Origin: Oxalobacteraceae bacterium UBA6704
GTDB lineage: Bacteria > Pseudomonadota > Gammaproteobacteria > Burkholderiales > Burkholderiaceae_D
Direction: 5' to 3'
NCBI GenBank assembly: GCA_002454505.1
Contig: DKJA01000197.1
Location: 65,467-129,466, forward strand
Length of the DNA stretch: 64,000 nt
Under the pieces are notes generated by a model. The model made no database searches. It was given only the letters and a program-made list of their open reading frames with translations, and was not told the DNA's origin. This document shows positions 34,925 to 44,396 of the stretch, in pieces. Position numbers and translations under genes: made by a program. The stretch's first letter is position 1, and each line of letters opens with the position of its first letter.

Positions 34925-36136
34925 ATGATCAAACTCTCCCTCATCGCCGCCGCCACGCTCGCGGCCTCCGCCGCCCACGCCGAACGCCTGGAGATCGCCG
35001 TCACGCACACGCTCGACCAGGCGCGGGCTGCCGAAACCATCGTCGTGCCGTGGCTGGATGTGAACCGCATCCTGCCCGGTGCGCTGCTGCAGAAGATCGT
35101 CGTGCGCGACGCGGCCGGCAAGGTGCTGCCCTACCAGGTGACCAATGTGGCGCCGGAAGCGCACGATACCGAGAACAAGGGCATCGCTTACGGCGAGCTG
35201 ATTTTCCAGCACGACTTCAAGGCGGGAGAAAAGAGCGCCAAGTTCACCGTTGAAAAGTCGGATCAATTGACAGCACCGTTCCCGTCGAAAGTCTCGGCCC
35301 GTTATGTGCCGGAGCGGCTGGACGACTTCGCGTGGGAGAACGACAAGGTAGCCCACCGCACCTACGGCCCGGCCCTGGCGGCACCGGCGCCGCCGGGCAG
35401 CGGCAAGGAAGTGCTGGAGACGAGCGGCCTCGATATCTGGTTCAAGCGCGTCCCCTACCCGATCGTCGACCGCTGGTACAACAAGGGCCACGACCACTAC
35501 CACGTGGACGAAGGCGAAGGCATGGACATGTACAACGTCGGCAAGTCCCGCGGTGCCGGCGGCACCGGCATCTGGGCCGGCGACAGGCTGTACGCAGGCC
35601 GCAATTACGCCGGCTGGAAAGTCCTGGCGAACGGCCCGGTGCGCGCGATCTTCGAGCTGCGCTACGACGCCTGGGATGCGGCCGGCACGCAGGTCACGGA
35701 GCTGAAACGCTTCACCGTGGATGGCGGCACCTACTTCGACCGCATCGACAGCACGTTCACCTTCGCCGGCCCGCCGAGGCTGACGGCGGCCGTGGGCCTG
35801 AACAAGGCGCCCGCCGACAAGGGTCAGGAAGCGCGCATCGCCACCGACCGCAAGCTGCCGGAAGGCTCGCTGCGCCAGTGGATCGAACAGAAGAGCCATG
35901 GCGCGTTCGGCACGGCCGTCATCGTTCCCGGCGCGAAGGAACAGCGAACCGACGGCACCGTCAACGAGCTGGTGCTGGCCGACGTCGCGTCCGGCAAGCC
36001 GCTGACCTATTACGTAGGTGCCGCATGGAGCCGCGCCGGCGAGATCACCACGGCGCAGCAGTGGGAGCAGGCCGTGGCTGCCGAAGCGGCGCGGCGTGCG
36101 GCGCCGGTGACAGTAAAACTGTCCGCGGTGCGATGA
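34925..36136 (+). CDS. Exported DUF4861 family protein
   Basis: 403 residues with a signal peptide ending ASAAHA|ER (residue 19). The mature protein (DVNRILPGALLQKIVVRD…, DLFKRVPYPIVDRWYNKGHDHYHVDEG-like region, GTGIWAGDRLYAG, NGPVRAIFELRYDAW) matches the DUF4861 family. Members recur in pectin and rhamnogalacturonan loci of Bacteroidetes and proteobacteria. Its reaction is not established. The His/Asp-rich GHDHYHVDEGEGMDMYNVG segment would be a natural catalytic or metal site. The stop overlaps the start of the next gene by 4 nt. Confidence 0.85.
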   Translation: MIKLSLIAAATLAASAAHAERLEIAVTHTLDQARAAETIVVPWLDVNRILPGALLQKIVVRDAAGKVLPYQVTNVAPEAHDTENKGIAYGELIFQHDFKAGEKSAKFTVEKSDQLTAPFPSKVSARYVPERLDDFAWENDKVAHRTYGPALAAPAPPGSGKEVLETSGLDIWFKRVPYPIVDRWYNKGHDHYHVDEGEGMDMYNVGKSRGAGGTGIWAGDRLYAGRNYAGWKVLANGPVRAIFELRYDAWDAAGTQVTELKRFTVDGGTYFDRIDSTFTFAGPPRLTAAVGLNKAPADKGQEARIATDRKLPEGSLRQWIEQKSHGAFGTAVIVPGAKEQRTDGTVNELVLADVASGKPLTYYVGAAWSRAGEITTAQQWEQAVAAEAARRAAPVTVKLSAVR

Positions 36137-37401
36137 AGCTTTCGCTGCTTTTGCTGGCGCTGTTTGCACCGGCCGCCGGTGCGGCGGACACCCTGCATTT
36201 CGATCTCGCCGGCGCCGCGCCAGGTTACATCGCAGTGCGGCCGGACATGGCCTACAGCGCCGCACGCGGTTTCGGTTTCGAGCCCGTCAGCCCGCCAGCC
36301 GCGGGCGGTCACTCCCCGGTACCCGGGACGAAACCCTTTTTCTTCTCGGCCGACGTCCCGGAAGGGAACGTGGCCGTCACCGTTACCTTCGGCCCCGGCA
36401 CGAATTCAGTGAAGGCGGAGCTGCGCCGGCTGATGGTGGAAAACGTCGTGGTACCAGCCGGGCAGACCGCCACCCGCACCTTCATCGTCAACACGCGCAC
36501 GCCGGCCATCGCCGCCGATAATGGCGTTGCCGCCGGCGCGGTGGATCTGAAGGCACCCCGCGAAACCGTACAGGAAGCGTGGAATTGGGATCGGCGCCTG
36601 ACGCTGGAACTGCACGGTGCCGTGCGCACGATCGACATCAAGCCGGTGCAGGTGCCCACGATCTATCTGCTGGGCGACTCCACCGTGTGCGACCAACCTG
36701 GCGAGCCTTATGCCAGCTGGGGCCAGATGCTGCCCCGCTTCTTCAAGCCCGGCATCGCCGTCGCCAACCACGGCGAATCCGGCGAGACGTACCGCGATTC
36801 GCTGCAGCGGCGGCGCCTCGACAAGATCGTCTCGCTGCTCAAGCCCGGCGATACGGTGCTGCTGCAATTCGGCCACAACGACCAGAAGCAGATGAAGGAC
36901 AACCTGGGTGGCCCGTTCACGACCTACAAGGACGAGATCCGCCTGCATGTGAAAGCGATTCGCGCTGCTGGCGGCGTGCCTGTCATCGTGTCGCCGATGG
37001 AGCGGCGCCGCTTCACAGCGGATGGCAAGCCGATACCGACGCTGGCCGATTACACGGCCGCCGCGCGCCAGTCGGCCGACGAACTGGGCACGCCGTTCAT
37101 CGACCTGAACGCGAAAAGCCTCGTCATGTACGCCGCCTGGGGCGTCGAGGGATCGCAGGCCGCCTTCGCGCTGCCCGAGCCGGACAAGCTGGATAACACG
37201 CACCACAACAACTACGGCAGCTACGAGCTGGCCAAGGCCGTGGCGGGCGGCATGCGCGAAGCAAAGCTGGCGGCTACCGCGTTCCTCGTCGACGACTTTG
37301 CCTTCGATCCGGCGCGGCCCGATCCGGTGGCGGCATTTGCCGTGCCGGCCAGCCCGGCCTTCCGCAACGAGCGGCCGCTCGGCGACGAGGGCAACCGGTG
37401 A
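36133..37401 (+). CDS. Rhamnogalacturonan acetylesterase, SGNH/CE12 family, with N-terminal beta domain
   Basis: Started at ATG 36133 in an ATGA overlap; 422 residues with a signal peptide ending AAGA|AD. Residues ~20-170 form a beta-rich accessory domain (TLHFDLAGAAPGYIAV… FGPGTNSVKAELRRLMVE). The catalytic SGNH part follows: GDSTVCD with Ser183, FGHNDQ with Asn249 and DNTHHN with Asp354/His357. CE12 enzymes remove acetyl groups from galacturonate in rhamnogalacturonan I, opening it to lyases. It is exported and probably periplasmic. It overlaps the GH43-like gene by 4 nt. Confidence 0.9.
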   Translation: MKLSLLLLALFAPAAGAADTLHFDLAGAAPGYIAVRPDMAYSAARGFGFEPVSPPAAGGHSPVPGTKPFFFSADVPEGNVAVTVTFGPGTNSVKAELRRLMVENVVVPAGQTATRTFIVNTRTPAIAADNGVAAGAVDLKAPRETVQEAWNWDRRLTLELHGAVRTIDIKPVQVPTIYLLGDSTVCDQPGEPYASWGQMLPRFFKPGIAVANHGESGETYRDSLQRRRLDKIVSLLKPGDTVLLQFGHNDQKQMKDNLGGPFTTYKDEIRLHVKAIRAAGGVPVIVSPMERRRFTADGKPIPTLADYTAAARQSADELGTPFIDLNAKSLVMYAAWGVEGSQAAFALPEPDKLDNTHHNNYGSYELAKAVAGGMREAKLAATAFLVDDFAFDPARPDPVAAFAVPASPAFRNERPLGDEGNR

Positions 37402-38339
37402 GCCGGCTGGTCTGCCTGCTGCTGTTGTGCTGCGCCCTGCCCTGCAGCGCCGCCGACGCATGGCTGTTCGCCTACTTCACGAAGAACGGCCAGGACGGGC
37501 TGCACTTCGCCACCAGCACCGACGGCTACGCGTGGGAAAAGCTGGGTGGCGGCCGCAGCTACCTGGCGCCGCAGGTCGGCAAGGCGAGGCTGATGCGCGA
37601 CCCGTGCATCGTGCGCGGGCCGGACGGCACTTATCACATGGTGTGGACGTCCGGCTGGAACGACAACCATATCGGCTACGCGTCGTCGAAAGACCTGGTG
37701 AACTGGTCGCCGCAGCAGGCGCTGCCCGTGATGGCCCATGAACCGGGCGTGCTGAATGCATGGGCGCCGGAGATCGTGTACGACGACAAACGGGGCGAAT
37801 TCCTGATCTTCTGGGCGTCCACCGTGCCGGGCAGGTTCGCGGAAACGGCCGGCTCGTCGGAAGAAAAGTACAACCACCGGATGTACTACACGACCACGAA
37901 GGATTTCGCCACCTTCACACCGACGGCACTGTTCTACGACCCGGGCTTCTCCGTGATCGATGCCACCTTCCTGCATGCGAACGGCAAGCACTACCTGATC
38001 GTCAAGGACGAAACCCGCAATCCGCCCCGCAAATACCTGCAGATCGCGGAGGCGCCGGACCTGCGCGGGCCGTTCAAGCTTCTGTCGAAGCCGTTCACGC
38101 CGCCCGGCGTGTGGGTCGAGGGGCCGACCGCCATACAGGCCGGCGACGACGTGATCCTGTACTACGATGCCTACCAGGATAAGCATTACGGCGCGCTGCG
38201 CACGCGCGACCTGCAGACGTGGGAAGACATCTCCGCCAAGGTGCACCTCCCGGATGAAGGCACGCCGGAGCGCATGCGGCATGGCACGGTGCTCGCCGTG
38301 CCAGCGGAACTGGTGGAGCGGCTGCGCGCAATGCGATAA
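37398..38339 (+). CDS. GH43-like five-bladed beta-propeller glycosidase
   Basis: The start is GTG 37398, overlapping the previous stop (GTGA); 313 residues with a signal peptide to about residue 19. The catalytic triad expected of GH43/GH117-like enzymes is visible: Asp68 in MRDPC, Asp188 in SVIDATF and Glu241 in VEGPTAI, with WAPEIVYD between. Such enzymes release arabinose, xylose or galactose side units. In this locus a role on side chains of rhamnogalacturonan is likely. Exact GH family and substrate cannot be fixed by eye. Confidence 0.8.
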   Translation: MSRLVCLLLLCCALPCSAADAWLFAYFTKNGQDGLHFATSTDGYAWEKLGGGRSYLAPQVGKARLMRDPCIVRGPDGTYHMVWTSGWNDNHIGYASSKDLVNWSPQQALPVMAHEPGVLNAWAPEIVYDDKRGEFLIFWASTVPGRFAETAGSSEEKYNHRMYYTTTKDFATFTPTALFYDPGFSVIDATFLHANGKHYLIVKDETRNPPRKYLQIAEAPDLRGPFKLLSKPFTPPGVWVEGPTAIQAGDDVILYYDAYQDKHYGALRTRDLQTWEDISAKVHLPDEGTPERMRHGTVLAVPAELVERLRAMR

Positions 38340-38491
38340 GCGCGGCCCGGGAGTGTGCGGAACTACACTATGTTACTCAGTGTATCGACGTCGAAATAAT
38401 CGGCACGAAACCGCTCGGTATAATCAACGCATACTCTCAACCACCTTCGATCGTGTGCGGCCAGGCACCTGGCTGACGGGTCGAGCCAAGC

Positions 38492-40822
38492 ATGACAAAC
38501 CATAAGAACAGCAAACCGGCCCTGCGCCCACTTCCCGCCCTGCTGCTGGGCGCCCTGGCGGGATTCGCCACCACTGCCTATGCGCAGGAGCCGCAGAAGA
38601 CTTCCACCGCTGTCACCGCAGCCACGCCGGCGGCGCCAGCCAAACCTGCCACGCCCAACCCGGCATCGGCGCCAAAAGATGGCGAATTCGCCGGCTCGGT
38701 GACTGTCGCGGCGGAACGCCCCACCAACCGCATCGACCGGCAGGTGTACGACGTGAAGTCGGACGAATCGGCATCGAACGGCTCGGCCGCCGACGCGCTG
38801 AACAACGTGCCATCGGTGGCCGTCGATCCGGACGGCACCGTCACGCTGCGCGGCAGCAGCAATGTGCAGATCCTCGTGGACGGCAAGCCGTCGGCGATGT
38901 TCCAGGGCGAGGCACGCGGCGCGGCGCTGCAGTCGGTGCCGGCGGAAGACCTGGAATCCGTCGAAGTGATCAACAACCCCGGCGCGGAATTCGGCAACGA
39001 AGGCGGCGGCGGGCCGATCCTGAACCTGGTGATGAAGCGCTCCCGCAAGCCGGGCGGCTTCGGCTCGGCCACCGCCAACTACGGCACGGCCGGCCGCTAC
39101 AACAGCTCCGTCAACGGCAGCTACAACGAGGGCCGCTGGGGCTTCCAGGGCGGCGCCAGCGTGCGCCACGACGGCCGCGACCAGACGACGGACACGGTGC
39201 GCGACCGCATCGATCCGCTCACGGGTGAAGTCAGCCACAGCACGCAGAACACGGCATCGTCCGGCCTGAACGACATGGGCATGGTGCACGGCACCGTGTC
39301 GTACAACTATGGCGACCGGGACACGTTCACCGGCAGCGCGAACTACAACCGCCGCGCCAACGACTCGCTGCGCGCCGAGCGCTACCTGAGCCTGGACCCG
39401 GACGGCAACCCGCTCGACGACTACACGCGCACGGTGCGCGGCGACGGCGACAACACCAGCTATGCCTGGGGCGCGCGGTGGGACCACAAGGGCACCCTGC
39501 CCGGCGAATCGCTGAAGACGGACCTGCGCGTTTCATCCACCACCGCCGACTCGACCAGCAATTCCGCGGCCATCTACAACGTGGGCAACGTACGCGGCTC
39601 GCCGCTGGCGCGCCAGGATCGCGGCACCAGCAACAAGGTCATCGACTTCACCGGCGACTACGAGCGGCCGCTGGCCGGCGGCGTGCTGAAGGCCGGCTAC
39701 AAGGCCGCGCAGAACCGCACCACCGACGACTCGCTGTACAACTACATCGATCCCGACACATTCGAGGAAACCACCGATCCGATGCGCAGCAACGACTTCC
39801 GCGTCAAGGAAACCGTGCTGGCCGCTTACGCGACATACCAGATGCGGTTGAACGAGCGCTGGGGCCTGCTGGCCGGCATGCGCTACGAGCACACGGACGT
39901 GGACATCGACCAGCTGACGAGCCGCATCAGCGCCGGCAACCAGTACAGCAACTGGATTCCCAGCGCGTTCGCCACGTACAAGGTGTCCGACGACACCAAC
40001 CTGCGCTTCGCCTACTCGCACCGCATCCGTCGCCCCAACGGCAACGACCTGAATCCTTACGTGATCTACCGCGACGAGTTCAACGTCTCGTCCGGCAACC
40101 CGCAACTCAAACCCACGCAGACCGACTCGTTCGAGATCGGCTACGAAAGCCGCATCGGCAAGATGGAAACCAATCTGCGCGGTTACTTCCGCCGCGAGGA
40201 CGATGCGATCCTCGAGCGCAAATACTTCATCGACGAGACGACGCTGCTGACGACGCGCGACAACCTGGGCAGCAACCGCTCCGGCGGCCTGGAATTCACC
40301 GTCACCGGCAAGCTGCTGCCGACGCTGACGCTGAACACCAGCGGCAACCTGGCGCGCAGCCGGCAAACGCAGATCGATGACGACGGCGTGCAGACGCGCC
40401 GCAACGCGTCGTCGCTGAGCGGGCGCGTGCGCCTGAACTGGCAGGCCACGGCGATGGATTCCTTCCAGGCTGCGATCCAGGCACAGGGCAAGATGCTGAC
40501 GGGCCAGGGCTACCGCGAGCCGAATACGACGGTGAACCTGACCTACACCCGCGTGGTGACGCCGGCGCTGCGCCTGATCGTCAACGCGACGGACATCTTC
40601 GACCGCAACAAGATCCAGACCTACACCGATACGCCCACGCTGCGCGAAGAAAGCCTGCGCCGAGCCGCCGGCCGCATCGTCTACGTCGGCCTGCGCTACT
40701 CGTTCGGCACCACGCCGCCGGGCCGCCGCGACGATGGCGAGCGCGGCCCCGGCTTCCGCGGCCCGCCGCCCGGCGGCTTCGGACCGGGCGGCCCCGGCCC
40801 CGGCGGACCTGGCGGCTTCTGA
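38492..40822 (+). CDS. TonB-dependent outer-membrane receptor
   Basis: 776 residues with a signal peptide ending TTAYA|QE (~31). A Pro/Ala-rich linker precedes the plug (VTVAAERPTNRIDRQVYDVKSDES…LNNVPSVAVDPDGTVTLRGSSNVQILVDGKPS), and a long barrel follows of the kind seen in the outer-membrane protein beta-barrel family. The last strand (RIVYVGLRYSFG) should carry the C-terminal beta signal. Yet the protein continues for ~35 residues of Pro/Gly/Arg (PPPGGFGPGGPGPGG). It is placed to import rhamnogalacturonan oligosaccharides. A TATAAT lies about 68 bp upstream of the ATG. Confidence 0.9.
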   Translation: MTNHKNSKPALRPLPALLLGALAGFATTAYAQEPQKTSTAVTAATPAAPAKPATPNPASAPKDGEFAGSVTVAAERPTNRIDRQVYDVKSDESASNGSAADALNNVPSVAVDPDGTVTLRGSSNVQILVDGKPSAMFQGEARGAALQSVPAEDLESVEVINNPGAEFGNEGGGGPILNLVMKRSRKPGGFGSATANYGTAGRYNSSVNGSYNEGRWGFQGGASVRHDGRDQTTDTVRDRIDPLTGEVSHSTQNTASSGLNDMGMVHGTVSYNYGDRDTFTGSANYNRRANDSLRAERYLSLDPDGNPLDDYTRTVRGDGDNTSYAWGARWDHKGTLPGESLKTDLRVSSTTADSTSNSAAIYNVGNVRGSPLARQDRGTSNKVIDFTGDYERPLAGGVLKAGYKAAQNRTTDDSLYNYIDPDTFEETTDPMRSNDFRVKETVLAAYATYQMRLNERWGLLAGMRYEHTDVDIDQLTSRISAGNQYSNWIPSAFATYKVSDDTNLRFAYSHRIRRPNGNDLNPYVIYRDEFNVSSGNPQLKPTQTDSFEIGYESRIGKMETNLRGYFRREDDAILERKYFIDETTLLTTRDNLGSNRSGGLEFTVTGKLLPTLTLNTSGNLARSRQTQIDDDGVQTRRNASSLSGRVRLNWQATAMDSFQAAIQAQGKMLTGQGYREPNTTVNLTYTRVVTPALRLIVNATDIFDRNKIQTYTDTPTLREESLRRAAGRIVYVGLRYSFGTTPPGRRDDGERGPGFRGPPPGGFGPGGPGPGGPGGF

Positions 40823-40827
40823 CAGCC

Positions 40828-40928
40828 GGGGACTGTGCGGGGGACTGTCCCCGCATGGGGCCTGTCCCCGGGGTTGCTTCTGACTCGTCCGACACTCGCA
40901 CGAGCAGGCCCTTGAACAGTCCCCATCC
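40828..40928. repeat. GGGGAC-N-GTCCCC composite repeat element (copy 1)
   Basis: GGGGACTGTCCCC (40840-40852) and GGGGCCTGTCCCC (40857-40869) are followed by GGGGTTG, and ACAGTCCCCATCC ends the element. The same order recurs at 47363-47484. It fills most of the gap after the receptor gene. Confidence 0.85.
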
Positions 40929-41046
40929 AATCAACAATTCGAGCAATCCCCATTTGCCCCGCTCACCGCATTGCCCGCGGCAGCGGGATCGGCTACTGTA
41001 GTTCCGGACGCCTGCGCGTCCCATAACTACGGAGACGATTGCACAA

Positions 41047-42465
41047 GTGAACAACGAACCGATCCCCTCGCGCCGCCTGCTCGGCACCCTCATCGCCTGC
41101 CTGCTGTCCACCGCCGCCATCGCGCAGAATGCCCCGCCACCGCAGGAAAAAGGCCCGGCACCGAAAGACGCGATGCTGCACGCGCTGCAGGTGGACTACC
41201 CGAATCCGTACCGCGCCATGGAGGCGGCCGAAGTCAAGGCGGTGATGGACCGCGTGTTCGCCTACCTCGATGCCACCACGCCGGCCGAAGTGATCCACAA
41301 ATCCACCGGCGCGCCGATCGCAAAGCTGGACAAGGCCGATCCGGACGCCGTGCTCAAACCTGGCGACTTCCGGCTGACCAGCTACGAATGGGGCGTCACG
41401 TACGCTGGCATGCTGGCCGCCGGTGCCGCCACCGGCGACAGGCGCTATACCGACTACACCGTCAAGCGCCATCAGCTGCTGGCCGACCTGACGCGCCTCT
41501 ACCTGCCCGGCGTGAAAGCCGATCCGGCCGGCGCACATGCGCCGATCAAGAGCTTCCTGAACCCGCATGCACTGGACGATGCCGGCGCGCTATGCATGAG
41601 CTTCCTGAAAGCGAAGCAGATGGGATCGAAGGTCGATTACAGCCAGCTGGTGGACATCTGCGGCACCTTCGTCGCGGACAAGGAATACCGGCTGAAGGAC
41701 GGCACGCTGGCGCGCGGCGGCCCGGATGGCAAGGGCGGCATCAAGATGCGGCCCCTGCCGAACACACTGTGGCTGGACGACATGTTCATGGGCGTGCCGA
41801 CGCTTGCCTTGCTGGGCAAGGAAAAGAACAACGCCAAGTATTACGACGACGCCGTCAAGCAGGTGGTGCAGTTCTCGCAGCGGATGTTCAACCCGCAGCT
41901 GGGCATCTATATGCACGGCTACGTGGAAGGCATGCGCGATCATCCGGAACTGCACTGGGCGCGCGCCAATGGCTGGGCCATCATGGCGATGATCGAAGTG
42001 CTGGAAGTGCTGCCGAAAACGCACAAGGGTTATAAAGCGGTGGAAGACCAGCTGCGTGCCCATGCCCGCGGCCTGGCGAAATACCAGCACAAGGACGGCC
42101 TGTGGCACCAGCTGATCGATCGTAACGACTCCTACCTGGAGACGTCGGCCACGGCGATCTATGCCTACTCCATCGCGCGCGCCGTCAACCGCGGCTACCT
42201 GGACAAGGAGATGTACGGCCCGATGGCCAACCTGGCGTGGAACGCGGTGGCCGGCAAGGTCAACGCGAAGGGCGAGATCGACGGCATCTGCGTCGGCACC
42301 GGCATGGCCTTCGATCCGGCGTTCTATTACTACCGGCCGACCAGCACGCGTGCCGCGCACGGTTACGGCCCGCTGCTGCTGGCGGGTGCCGAGATCATCG
42401 CCATGAATAAAAAATTCAAATTCGGGCCGAACGACAGCGGCTTCATGTACCAGGGCCCGCGCTGA
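41047..42465 (+). CDS. GH105 unsaturated rhamnogalacturonyl hydrolase (exported, copy 1)
   Basis: Started at GTG 41047, with GGAG twelve bases upstream; 472 residues with a signal peptide ending AIA|QN (~26). The (alpha/alpha)6-barrel features of GH88/GH105 are present: DFRLTSYEWGVTYAGMLAAGAATGD, TLWLDDMFMGVPTLALLGK, WARANGWAIMAMIEVLEVLP and DGLWHQLIDRNDSYLETSATA. GH105 enzymes remove the 4,5-unsaturated galacturonate left by lyases from the non-reducing end of rhamnogalacturonan oligosaccharides. It is 21 nt upstream of the PL11 lyase gene and only partly similar to the second GH105 in the window. Confidence 0.93.
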   Translation: MNNEPIPSRRLLGTLIACLLSTAAIAQNAPPPQEKGPAPKDAMLHALQVDYPNPYRAMEAAEVKAVMDRVFAYLDATTPAEVIHKSTGAPIAKLDKADPDAVLKPGDFRLTSYEWGVTYAGMLAAGAATGDRRYTDYTVKRHQLLADLTRLYLPGVKADPAGAHAPIKSFLNPHALDDAGALCMSFLKAKQMGSKVDYSQLVDICGTFVADKEYRLKDGTLARGGPDGKGGIKMRPLPNTLWLDDMFMGVPTLALLGKEKNNAKYYDDAVKQVVQFSQRMFNPQLGIYMHGYVEGMRDHPELHWARANGWAIMAMIEVLEVLPKTHKGYKAVEDQLRAHARGLAKYQHKDGLWHQLIDRNDSYLETSATAIYAYSIARAVNRGYLDKEMYGPMANLAWNAVAGKVNAKGEIDGICVGTGMAFDPAFYYYRPTSTRAAHGYGPLLLAGAEIIAMNKKFKFGPNDSGFMYQGPR

Positions 42466-42485
42466 AGCGGGTTCGGGAGACGGCA

Positions 42486-44396
42486 ATGACGATGAAAAAA
42501 ACCCGCTGTGCGGCCGCCGTGGCCATCGCGTTGCTGGCCAGCGCCTGCAGCACCACGCAGCCTGGGGCGCCAGCGATGCGGATGGAGAAGCTGGATCGTG
42601 GCGCGGTGGCCGTCCGCGGCAACGACGGTGTGCTGGTCAGCTGGCGCGCGCTGATGACGGATGCGCCCGGGCTGGCGTTCGACGTCTATCGCGATGGCCG
42701 CAAGCTCAATGCCGAGCCGGTCACCGCGTCCAGCAATTATCTCGACACATCCGCCGGCAGCGGCAACTACGAAGTCCGTGAAACGGCGGGCGGCGCAGCC
42801 AGCAAGGCGCTGTTCATCGACGGCCACCTCACGCTGCCGCTGCAGCGGCCCGCCGGCGGCAAAACGGCCTACGGCAAGGAATACACATACACGGCCAACG
42901 ACGCGTCGGTGGGCGACCTGGATGGCGACGGCCAGTACGAGATCGTGCTGAAGTGGGAACCCACCGAGTCGCAGGACAACTGCTGCACCGGCCACACGGG
43001 CATCGTGCTGCTCGATGCGTATAAACTGGATGGCACCCTGCTGTGGCGCATCAGCCTGGGTCCGAACATCCGCGCCGGCGCCCACTACACGCAGTTCCAG
43101 GTGGCCGACTACGATGGCGACGGCAAGGCGGAGCTGATCGTCAAGACAGCGGACGGCACGCGCGATGCGGCCGGCAAGGTGATCGGCGATGCCAATGCCA
43201 ACTGGGTAACGGGCAGTGGCGAGATCGAGCAGACCGACCGCACGGGCGCACGCCGCACCGACGACGGCAAGCTGATGGCGGGCCTCACAGGCCGCATCCT
43301 GCAAGGGCCCGAATACCTGAGCGTGTTCGATGGCGCCACCGGACGCGTCGTCGATACGATCCCCTACCCTTCGCGGCGCGGTGCCGATGGCGACAATCCG
43401 TCGCAGGAAGAACTGAAGCAGCGCTGGGGCGACGCCTACGCGAACCGGTCGGACCGTTTCCTCGCCGGCACCGCCTGGCTCGACGGCCGGCACCCCAGCG
43501 CGATCTTCGCCCGCGGTTACTACGCACGGACGACGATCGCCGCCATTGATTTCAGTAGCGGCAAACTGGTGCAGCGCTGGTACTTCGATTCGGAGGCGCC
43601 CGGGGTACCGAAAGGTTATTCGGGCCAGGGTAACCACCAGCTGAGCATCGCGGATGTCGATGGCGACGGCCGGCACGAAATCGTCTATGGCGCGATGGCG
43701 CTGGACGACGACGGCAAGCCGCTGTGGACGACGGGCATGGGCCACGGCGACACGATGCACGTCGGCGACTTCGATCCGGCCCGCCCTGGCCTGGAAAAAT
43801 TCGGCGTGCACGAGAACATGGCGATGTCGAAGAACGTCGGCGCCGCCATGCTCGACGCGCGCACTGGCGAAGTACTGTGGACCACGCCGGCCGACAAGGA
43901 CACGGGCCGCGGCGTCGTCGGCGACATCGATCCGCGCTACCCGGGTGCGGAAGCCTGGTCGTCCGCATCGCCGAACCTGTACGACGCGCGCGGCAACGTG
44001 ATCGCACCGAAGCACCCGCAGCAGGTGAACTTCATGGTGTGGTGGGACGGCGACCTGCTGCGCGAACTGCTCGACCGGAACAAGGTGTTCAAGTGGGACT
44101 GGCAGCACAACGAAGTGACCGTGCTGCTGCAGGGCCTGGACGCCGTGTCGAACAACGGCACAAAGGCCACGCCGGCACTGACGGCGGACCTGTTTGGCGA
44201 CTGGCGCGAGGAAATCGTCTGGCGCAACACGGACAGCAGCGCGCTGCACATCTATTCCACGCCGATCCCGACGACGCACAGGATCACCACGCTGATGCAG
44301 GATCCGCAGTATCGCGCCGCGATCGCGTGGCAGAACACGGCTTACAACCAGCCGCCGTGGCCCTCGTTCTTTATCGGCGAGGGGATGGCGAAGTAG
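42486..44396 (+). CDS. Rhamnogalacturonan lyase, PL11 family (lipoprotein)
   Basis: GGGAGAC precedes the ATG; 636 residues. A lipoprotein signal (LLASACS, Cys about residue 20) anchors it to a membrane. The eight-bladed propeller typical of PL11 begins MEKLDRGAVAVRGNDGVLVSWR and has repeated calcium-binding loops with Asp-x-Asp-Gly-Asp-Gly (DLDGDGQYEIVLKWEP, DYDGDGKAELIVKT, DVDGDGRHEIVYG). It cleaves the alpha-1,4 bond between rhamnose and galacturonate in rhamnogalacturonan I by beta-elimination, giving the substrates of the GH105 enzymes. The last 26 nt overlap the convergent CE12 gene. Confidence 0.94.
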   Translation: MTMKKTRCAAAVAIALLASACSTTQPGAPAMRMEKLDRGAVAVRGNDGVLVSWRALMTDAPGLAFDVYRDGRKLNAEPVTASSNYLDTSAGSGNYEVRETAGGAASKALFIDGHLTLPLQRPAGGKTAYGKEYTYTANDASVGDLDGDGQYEIVLKWEPTESQDNCCTGHTGIVLLDAYKLDGTLLWRISLGPNIRAGAHYTQFQVADYDGDGKAELIVKTADGTRDAAGKVIGDANANWVTGSGEIEQTDRTGARRTDDGKLMAGLTGRILQGPEYLSVFDGATGRVVDTIPYPSRRGADGDNPSQEELKQRWGDAYANRSDRFLAGTAWLDGRHPSAIFARGYYARTTIAAIDFSSGKLVQRWYFDSEAPGVPKGYSGQGNHQLSIADVDGDGRHEIVYGAMALDDDGKPLWTTGMGHGDTMHVGDFDPARPGLEKFGVHENMAMSKNVGAAMLDARTGEVLWTTPADKDTGRGVVGDIDPRYPGAEAWSSASPNLYDARGNVIAPKHPQQVNFMVWWDGDLLRELLDRNKVFKWDWQHNEVTVLLQGLDAVSNNGTKATPALTADLFGDWREEIVWRNTDSSALHIYSTPIPTTHRITTLMQDPQYRAAIAWQNTAYNQPPWPSFFIGEGMAK

